Source: Mikania micrantha
Lineage: Eukaryota > Streptophyta > Magnoliopsida > Asterales > Asteraceae
Assembly (NCBI GenBank): GCA_009363875.1
Contig: CM018683.1
Location: forward strand, 45,373,711-45,437,710
DNA: 64,000 bases
Reading direction: 5' to 3'
In this document: positions 56,638 to 64,000 of the stretch, piece after piece
How positions within the stretch are numbered: position 1 is the stretch's first letter
How the letters are laid out: each line of letters starts with the position of its first letter
Made by a program: the position numbers and the translations under genes
Notes under the pieces: generated by a model
The model's database searches: none
What the model was told of the DNA's origin: nothing
What the model saw: only the letters and a program-made list of their open reading frames with translations

Positions 56638-57036
56638 TGGAAGGGATCATATAATAACCCATCTTAATTGAGGTAAATCATTAACCCTTACAAAAAACGC
56701 TCAAATCTTCGAATAAAAAATTTCATGGTCTTTTTTATACAAAAATAGGGGGCTCCTTTTTTAAGTTTTTGTTAATTCACAAGCGTTTAGAAGTTAAACG
56801 AAGTGTAAGTTTGCGTTACACTGCGAAGCTTAAATATATCTTCGCAGTGTAACGCAAACTTACACTTCTTTTAACTTCTAAACACTTATTATGAATTAGC
56901 AAAAAGTTAAAAAAAAGGAACCCGTTCTATTTTTGCATTAAAAAGACCATAAAAAAATTTCAAAGATTTTAGCCTTTTTTGCCAGTGTTAATGGGTTATC
57001 TCAATTAAGGTGAGTTAATAACGGATCCTTACCCTA
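56638..57036. mobile_element. Foldback MITE with a 28-bp perfect central hairpin
   Basis: The two halves are inverted copies throughout: outer arms GGAAGGGATCATATAATAAC versus (reversed) GGGTAAGGATCCGTTATTAAC, and inner arms AAGTGTAAGTTTGCGTTACA...GCGAAG (56801-56828) against 56840-56867, a perfect match with an 11-nt loop. TATATA runs flank both sides. No coding capacity. The superfamily was not determined. Confidence 0.8.
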
Positions 57037-57063
57037 TATATATATATAGGGTATGCAAAATTT

Positions 57064-57362
57064 GAAAACCACTTTTTATTGTGAAAACCTAAAAAACCTC
57101 ATGTAAAACATGCGTAACAAAACGTAAAAAATAACACGTAAAAACGTAAAAACATTCCTTCAGATCTGACGCAGTGTTACGTATGTTTTACAACGTAAAA
57201 AAATTTTATAAAATATTTTTTTAAATATTTTTCGACGCTTTTTTGATTTTTTTATAAAAATGTGTCTAATTAATAATGTTACAAACCTGTAAAAAAAATT
57301 TCAAAAAAAATGCGTTTGTTTTACACGAGTATTCGAGCTTTTCACAATAAAATAAGGTTTTC
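57064..57362. mobile_element. Second MITE-like element with about 26-bp terminal inverted repeats
   Basis: GAAAACCACTTTTTATTGTG at 57064 is matched inverted by CACAATAAAATAAGGTTTTC ending at 57362. TATATATA flanks both ends. Non-coding. It directly follows the foldback element. Confidence 0.6.
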
Positions 57363-58262
57363 ATATATATACATATACATATATATAGGGATTATATCAT
57401 GTGGAAACCTGGTCTTTGAGAGACAAATCTATCTAGGCCGTATATTTGGAATCTTGATAATAAATATGCGATACAAATTAGACAATATTTTTTTATTCAA
57501 ATCCCATTTTTTACTAATTTAATGCGAATAATATGTTTATTTTCAATATTATAAATGGACAAGCTAGGATTTAAGAGTTTTTTTAGTAAAATCGGTTTTT
57601 AAAGTACGCAATCCTAGTGCATGTTTATTAGAAAAGTGATTTAGAAAATTTTCCAGCTGGAAGCAACAAAATTTAACCATAGCAAAATGAATATGCACTC
57701 GGATTCAAACATTTTTGGTCTAAACAATATCTGACCATATAGGAATCACAAATTGAAAACAAAATCAGGTTATTACAAGAATATTACATGAACATTTATG
57801 TTAAGATGAAAGCAACCATATTTAACGTTAGAATTAATAACTTTCATTTTATTAAAATTAACATAAAATATTAATAATCTAATCTAACTATACATAATAA
57901 ATAATTTTTAACATTTTATGTCATAATTTGGGAGCTCAAAAATTTCTTTATTCCTGCTATCTTATTTTACCTTTTCATAGTTATATTTATTTTTTATGCA
58001 ATACTTGTTGTTTTCCTTTTTCAACACCTTTATTTCATATTTCACCACTATTTAATGCATTTTTTTTATTCAATACATAGATTTTTAATCTTGTATGAAT
58101 AATATAAATTATTTTAAAAAATAAAATATGTTCAAATCTTATTATTCGGTCTAATATTATTATACAGTTTGAAATTTTTGTAAACGTAAATCAAAGCATT
58201 AGTTATGGATTGAAATATTTTAAATCGACCAGTTAAATATTAATAAAAATAAAACTGGTTTC
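57363..58262. other. Unassigned AT-rich intergenic DNA
   Basis: TA-rich tract at 57363-57388, then a start-like GGGATTATATCATGTGG string typical of MITE edges; no partner end found. No gene. Nothing else recognised. Confidence 0.5.
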
Positions 58263-58514
58263 CACTACTACAAAAATCACCGTAATGCAACATTTATTTT
58301 CAAAAAAATGTTGCATTAGCTGAAGTTATATTAGGTCTAATGCAACTTTTTGTTACATAATGCAACTTCCTTTTTCCTAATGCAATGCAACTTTTTAAAA
58401 AAAGTTGAATTATGTAAGAAAAAGGTTGTAATAGTCTAATGCAACTTCAGGTAATTTAACATTTTTGCAACCTTTTGTGACAAAAAATGTTTGCATTAAG
58501 CTTATTTTGTAGTA
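58263..58514. mobile_element. CACTA-type MITE
   Basis: Begins CACTACTACAAAAATC, the classic plant CACTA terminus, and ends TTTTGTAGTA, a decayed inverted copy. Subterminal AATGCAAC/GTTGCATT words occur about eight times in both orientations, as expected for transposase-binding repeats. About 250 bp, no coding capacity. No 3-bp target duplication is visible. Confidence 0.65.
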
Positions 58515-59338
58515 AATTTAAACCAAATTACATGCCTACAGTAACTTGCATTTATATGCATGTTAATACTTTTGAGTGCAATGTGGTACCTTGAGCAAAC
58601 TTGTAGGACCAAATACAAAATATGAAAAAGGCACCAAGTAAGTGATAAACAGTGGGCGTCATCAGGTGGACTTCATCATTTCTTGTGGGTACCATTGGTC
58701 CATTACCATTTGTTTTTTCTTGATATCGTCGAAATAAAATCTGAAAACAAGATGATGATTTTATATTATTTTATATAAATATGATATTTATTGGACAGTT
58801 TTTTATTAAATATATTGTTATGGATAAACAGATAATATAGATTATGTTACTAAAATAGTTCATATTCGGTTCCATTGAAATCACATTTTGTCATTAACTT
58901 TGATCCTTACTTTATAACTGGTTTTTTCTCCTCACGTACGTTGTGGTAGGTTATCAACATTCCCGAGTTAAAGTATTATATATTATTTGTAAAAGCATAA
59001 ATTACATATTAAATCAAACTCTAATCACGAACTCTATACAAATTTTTATAAAAACATAAAATCATACAAAATCAACACAAAATGTGCTACAAAAATAATA
59101 TGAAATATTTGTAACAAAATCTTTCTAACCAGCAACCAATCGGTTGAATAAAACAAAAACCTAAATCTCTAAACAAACATCTCAAATTCAATAAAAACTC
59201 AAATTTTTAAGCAAATATTTCAAATTTAATGCTCTCATCTCTATTTGCAAATTCTCAAAGTAAAAAAAAAAAAAAAAAAAAAAAACTTATTGTGATCTAA
59301 GATATGTATTATTTAATTTTATGTACCACATTTTTCAC

Positions 59339-59370
<32 letters not shown>

Positions 59371-60490
59371 ATATTTACTATTTATTTTCATGCATTTTAA
59401 TTATATATATATAATTTCAATGAAGAAAGAATAACAAATAAAGAAACAAACATAATCAATAATTTATACTTTTAAGTGATGTCTGGAAGTAGTGAGATAA
59501 AGATAGATATTACTCCTATCCTATAAAGGTAAAAAAAAAAAAAATAACTTTATAGACACTTTAATACCCATAATAAATGTATGACGAAAGACTATGAAAG
59601 TTGGTTAAAAGCTTTTTAGTAAAAGTATGAAAATTGAAAACATGTTTTAAAAAATTAAACCCTATAGCATTTGCAGCTAAGAGTTTATGACACGGCACTA
59701 ATATGATTTGATTTGACATTAAGCTAAAATAGTTAGTGTTATGGGTACATAGATTCAATTTATAACCGTGTAGATACGTTGACATGACTAGAAACATGTT
59801 TAAACGGGTTCAACTTATTTATTAACAAGCACTAACGACATGACACATTTATGACAGTTTATAAAACCTACCTAATTTTATAAATAATTTAGATTAAATG
59901 TGGATTATAACTTTTGGTAATATTTCTCTAATATTTCAATTCCAATTGTGTGTTATTATTTATTAACATGCTTAGTGAGTCATATCAATAATCATCCGAA
60001 ATGTGTTTTGTGTCACTCATGTTATCAAATAGATTTCGAAAGGTTAATATACATATAAGGCTAAAACTCAAGTCTTAGCTACTTTTAACAGCAAGGTTAA
60101 GTAACGTAGCATATCCGCGGAGAATATATAGATCGAAGACTCTATTTATTAATGACTGCTTCATTAGAAAAATAAAATAAGCTTAGAGCTCCAAAAGTGA
60201 TTTATGAACACTGAAATCTTTGATTGATTTTAAACAAGTATAAAGAAAGTGTGATATATTCACTCTATGTATCATGTTTAACAAATTACTGATTACCATA
60301 GTTTAACGTGATGAAGTAGTTTAAAATTTGACTTTGTGATTTTGTTAATTCTAAGTAATGATCATAGAAGAGATTGTATTTTTTTTTTATTTACAAACGA
60401 TCAATTTAACTGCACAAAATATGACCCAATACCAAACTGCTCAAATGTAAAGAAACTGAAAACTCATTATTACTTCTTTTAACAGCAATT
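58515..60490. other. Unassigned AT-rich intergenic DNA with simple repeats
   Basis: Poly-A at 59262-59285, (TA)n near 59339-59370 and 59403-59412, a further A run near 59531. No gene. The minus frame 59561-59797 has no recognisable product. Confidence 0.55.
59262..59285. repeat. Poly-A tract
   Basis: About 24 consecutive A residues. A retroposon tail is possible, but no body was recognised upstream. Confidence 0.9.
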
Positions 60491-60507
60491 TTTTCTACAT
60501 TTATCCA

Positions 60508-60592
60508 CTATGGGACTAGAACCCTCAATCTATTTTAGAAAGGAACATCTTAACACACCTTGGTACCATTGGGACACATGCCCTTTGGTGAA
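60508..60592 (-). repeat. SINE-like remnant (pol III box pattern)
   Basis: On the minus strand TGTCCCAATGGTACCAAGG (A-box-like) is followed about 35 nt later by GGTTCTAGTCCC (B-box-like). It is not a tRNA gene: no acceptor stem was seen. Confidence 0.35.
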
Positions 60593-60970
60593 AACTCATT
60601 ATTACTAAATCAACATTCTCAACAAAGTCAAAATGTATAAATGAGTTGAATAACCGATTGAATTCAAGTAAATTAAGAGGTTATAATTTCAATCTCAAAC
60701 TTTGGTTAAACAACAAGCAAATGCTAACTCATATAAACCCTTCACACGGAGAAGATAACATGTTGATTTAGCCTTCCTCATCGTCCTCGAATCTTTAATT
60801 CTTGATTCGGATTGCAAAAACATTCACAAGGATGTGAATGGACGTTTGAAAGTCTCAAAATCATCCTTAGTTTGTCTAGAATTTCAACCAAAAGAAGATA
60901 CTAATGAAACCATAAAGTTGGGGTTTTATATGGAAAAGATAAAAAAAATTCCCAAATTCTCAGTTGTATG
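60593..60970. other. Unassigned intergenic DNA
   Basis: No gene. The plus frame 60834-61091 begins here and runs into the MITE at 60971, so it is unlikely to be coding. GTTGTATG at 60963-60970 is the left target duplication of that MITE. Confidence 0.6.
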
Positions 60971-61236
60971 CAGTGTTTTGAAAACCGGACCGACCCGGCC
61001 GGTCGGACCGGTCCGGTTAAGGGTCTTGAGCCGTTTTTGGGTGGCCCGGCCGGTCGGACAGGTGGTTGAACCGGTTTTTTTTATTTTTTGATTTTTTTTG
61101 ATTTTTTTTTTATTTTATATATATATATTTATAAAATGTTTATAAAATCATCCGGTTCTTAAATCCGGTTCGACCGGTCGGACCTCTGACCGGTAACGAG
61201 ACCGGTTCGACGTCCGGTCCGGTTATGAAAACATTG
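60971..61236. mobile_element. hAT-type MITE with 8-bp target duplication
   Basis: Ends CAGTGTTTTGAAAACCGG and (inverted) CAATGTTTTCATAACCGG. Target duplication GTTGTATG at 60963-60970 and 61237-61244. The interior is rich in ACCGG/CCGGT words on both sides of an AT-rich centre. 266 bp, non-coding. The 8-bp duplication and CA(G/A)TG start favour hAT; a 9-bp reading (GTTGTATGC) would allow Mutator. Confidence 0.8.
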
Positions 61237-61244
61237 GTTGTATG

Positions 61245-61559
61245 CCTATGGAAATGGTATGCATACAAATTACAAATTAAACATGCTAAACACAAGAAAT
61301 TAAACTGATCATCATTATCAAGATACTTATATTTATGAGTGGTAAATGTGTTGTGTCATTCATGTTACTCAAATGATTATATTTAATAATGTGGTTCACT
61401 TGTGTCATTGAAGTGGTTACATTTTATCATGTTAAACATGACATGGTATGTAACCTAGTAATCAAACTTGTCATTTCTTAGTTATTAAGAAAATAACATA
61501 CTCAATTAAATGTGTTTTGGTATTGTATCCAAGAGAATCTAAATTAGAAAAAGTACCTA
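61245..61559. other. Unassigned AT-rich DNA
   Basis: No gene or repeat recognised. Confidence 0.5.
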
Positions 61560-62340
61560 GGCCTGGATCCAAGATCACGATATCCAGAATCAGTGTTATA
61601 GGTTGACTCAGATACCCCACCCTTATGATAGAAGAGAGCTTGGAATTTAGTAGCCTGGTGAGAAGGTTTACCCTTACAACATAAGGCCTTTCACTTGAAA
61701 ATATATATTTTGCCTATCCGACTATGTCCTTTGTTTAATACTCATTTCTAGGAATCTTAGAGCAGGTCAAGATAGAAGAAGTCTAAAAAGCAATCCAATT
61801 TAGCGCTTTCCTTGCCTTTAGTAATATTTTTTAAGTGCCTTGCGGAACTTTCTTTCACTTCGTTTGTTCCATTAGAGCATGTGAAGTTCGCACCTTCTCC
61901 CCTGCCAAGGGTTAAAAGGCAGAGAACCATTTGGAATTTCATTCCCCTCCAACGCCTAGAAGACAAAGAATGAGGAAAGGCAAGTTTACTTCCGATTCCA
62001 TCCATCAATTCCTTCCCAGAAGAGGACGTTGTGAACAAAATGGGATTGATAGCATAGAAAGAGCCGCAATCGAATCAAATAGGTTCTGTGCAAGTGAAGA
62101 AGAAAGAATAAGTTGTGATAGAATCGTTACTGAATAGGCAGCTATAGAATCAGCTCGGTCCTTTCTTCCTAGATACATTTAATAGCTATCCTATGATCCT
62201 ATAACTACTGTTGCTGATGCCGAAGTGCTTCCTTCATTGTCTCAAGTAGGGGATTAGGCCCTCAAAGACACTAGAAATTCCTAGAGTTTGTCTTCAAATA
62301 AGGAAGTATTTGCTTGTTATGTTTAATGATCATGTCAAAC
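61560..62340. other. Possible nuclear insert of mitochondrial DNA
   Basis: Composition and word use change here: less AT-rich, with strings in the style of plant mitochondrial intergenic DNA (AGAAAGAGCCGCAATCGAAT, GCTCGGTCCTTTCTTCC, GTAGGGGATTAGGCCCTC). No mitochondrial gene is recognised. The frames 61757-62038 and 61931-62137 show nothing known. This is from memory of style and needs a search. Confidence 0.35.
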
Positions 62341-62369
62341 ATGGCATGTTTTGTGAGCTCTGCTAATAA

Positions 62370-63383
62370 AAATTACTCCATTGAGCAAATATGGAGTGCC
62401 AATCTCCATCATCTCAGAACCCAAGAGGGTACGAGCTTTACAACTCACAATCCATCCAAACCTCCTTGAGCAAATATGGAGTGCCAATCTCCATCATCTC
62501 TGATTGAGACACTCGATTTACTTCAAACTTCTAGAGATCCTTACAAATATCGCTTGGTACACGGCTGGATATGATTACATCATGTCACCCACAAACCGAT
62601 AGTCGGAGCGAAATTAGCATTCAAACTCTCTAAGACATGCTACAAGCTTGCATAGTAGAATTCGATAATGGTTGGAAAACTCACCTACCATTGATGGAAT
62701 TTTCCTACAACAACAGCTATCATACAAGAATCAAGGCAGCGCCTCTTGAGGCACTCTATGGCAGGAAGTGTCGATCGACTATTTGTTGGGCTGAAGTGGG
62801 TGGCAGTCAACTCACTGGCCCAGAACTTGTGCATGAAACAACAGAGAATATTGTGTAGATTAAAACCTTATGGCAGCAGCTCGCGATCGACAAAAGAGCT
62901 ATACCGACAAGCGCCGCAAACCTTTGGAATTTCATGTAGAAGATAAGGTCCTTCTAAAAGTTTCACCTTGGAAAGGCATGATTCGATTTGGGAAATGAGG
63001 AAAACTAAACCCATGGTATGTTATACCGATTGAGATCCTAAAAAGGATTGGTCCAGTAGCATACCAACTCAACCTACCCAATGAACTCGACAGAGTTAAT
63101 AATGTATTCCATGTCTCAAACTTGAAGAAGTGCTTGTCGAACGAGACACTTGTAATCCCACTGGATGAGATCCAGGTGGATGATCAGCTACGATTTGTGG
63201 AAGAACCAGTAGTAATCATGGATCGTGAGGTTAATAAACTCAAACAGAGTCGGATTTCGATTGTCAGAGTATGATGGAACTCTTAACGTGGACCTAAGTT
63301 CACGTGGGAATGCGAGGATCAGATGATGCGCAAATATCCCCACCTATTCAAACTGACATCATCAAACACCGATAACAACAAAT
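62370..63383 (+). pseudogene. G5 integrase and chromodomain tail, rearranged
   Basis: A decayed relative of G4: YGVPISIIS, SLGTRLDMI, FSYNNSYHTRIKAAPLEALYG, GGSQLTGPELVHETTE, FHVSNLKKCLS-like, EDQMMRKYPHLF, ending at about 63383. Its 5' edge is scrambled: GAGCAAATATGGAGTGCCAA occurs at 62385 and 62467, separated by a piece that corresponds to 16965-17010 of G4, well upstream. At least six stops or shifts. A TGA at 62995-62997 falls exactly where G4 has its UGA. Not functional. Confidence 0.85.
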
Positions 63384-63384
63384 A

Positions 63385-63421
63385 AATTTGGAGACGAAAT
63401 TTCCTTTCAACAAGGGGATGA
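63385..63421 (+). promoter_or_regulatory. G5 polypurine tract
   Basis: AAATTTGGAGACGAAATTT (hairpin form altered) is followed by CAACAAGGGGATGA and the LTR start TGTGACAACTC. Confidence 0.8.
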
Positions 63422-64000
63422 TGTGACAACTCGAAAATTTTTGTTTCCAAACACTACTGGAAACAATCAAATTTCAAGACAATTTCTTTCAACAAAGGAA
63501 TGATGTGACACCCGACACTTTCAGGTAAATTGCAACGCTCACAAACTCTCAAAACATATGTAAGTTTCTTGCATTACACTTAATCAGGATTACTTAAGTG
63601 AGTCAAACACAACAAAAATTGCGAGACGATGATTCGGGGAATTGTCAGATCGTGCATTACACATTGATTATGGTTAATTAAGTGTGTCGAACATTTCACA
63701 AAGTCAATCACAAACAATCATGGATTGGTAATTCGAGGAATTACCGAATTACACACCTGTCTTGTTACACGAACGTTAGTGAACTAACGAAACAATGAAT
63801 CAAACAAACGAATGTGTGTACGCGCTTACGTGTTATCACGAAAGGAAACGATAAACAAAAAACGTAAAACAAACGGGAAACAAACCGAATAGTTTGGAAT
63901 TTGGTAAATGGGTTTGCCCGAGACACGTCGCGGTACGCAATGGGTTGAGCGGGAGAATTCAAACTCAGCAGAAAAGCTTCACGGTATGCAACAATCGATA
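63422..64000 (+). repeat. G5 3' LTR, start only (runs off the window)
   Basis: TGTGACAACTCGAAAATTTTTG matches the G4 LTR start. The internal polypurine/LTR-start duplicate is present in decayed form (63465-63515), and TCGCGGTACGCAA near 63929 matches the GC-rich hairpin words. The minus frame 63765-63962 is a shadow. Confidence 0.85.

Noticed and set aside
60834..61091. 85-codon frame as a small host gene
   Set aside because: Its 3' half is the hAT-type MITE starting at 60971; no homology or motif recognised.
61757..62137. Short frames in the possible mitochondrial insert as genes
   Set aside because: No recognisable protein family and frames overlap on both strands.

Overview
The window is plant nuclear DNA, probably from a eudicot and most likely Asteraceae. 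I infer this from the retrotransposon families: Tekay/Del-type Ty3-gypsy chromoviruses, and a SIRE-type Ty1-copia element whose extra 3' open reading frame resembles one I associate with Asteraceae genomes. I could not search a database. I found no convincing host protein gene, rRNA or tRNA gene. Nearly everything from position 1 to 55623 is LTR retrotransposon, and much of it is nested.

Layout. (1) 1-5519 is the 3' end of a plus-strand chromovirus (E1): integrase, chromodomain tail and one long 3' LTR. (2) 6293-55623 reads as one old minus-strand copia element (C1) cut into pieces. Its 3' LTR is at 6293-6878, an RNase H piece at 31497-31792, integrase and RT at 53627-55370, and a broken 5' LTR at 55371-55623. 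(3) Chromovirus G2 (minus, about 7063-31496) sits inside C1. G2 itself holds G4 (plus, 10706-21311), a complete young chromovirus with a perfect 5-bp target duplication, and C4, a decayed plus-strand copia that ends in a 1.2-kb LTR (27813-29015). (4) Chromovirus G3 (plus, 31793-53626) also sits inside C1, and holds C2, a 12.5-kb minus-strand SIRE-like copia (38126-50634) with 374/373-bp LTRs and target duplication CTAAA. (5) 55624-62370 is AT-rich intergenic DNA with several MITEs, a SINE-like remnant and a possible mitochondrial insert. (6) 62380-64000 is a decayed relative of G4 (G5) running off the window.

Order of events from the nesting: C1 first; then G2 and G3 into C1; then G4 and C4 into G2, and C2 into G3. 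G4 is the youngest-looking copy (LTRs about 98% alike by eye). Even so, its RT active site has Asn for the first Asp, and a UGA separates pol from the chromodomain tail.

The less usual signals are regulatory or structural. The G3 LTR has a 28-nt-phased array of seven small hairpins with compensatory stem changes. The G4/G5 LTR carries a second internal copy of the polypurine tract plus LTR start. G4 gag has a 101-nt GT-AG interval that exactly reconciles its two reading frames. Different LTR families share a splice-acceptor-like block, and a hairpin sits just upstream of the polypurine tract.
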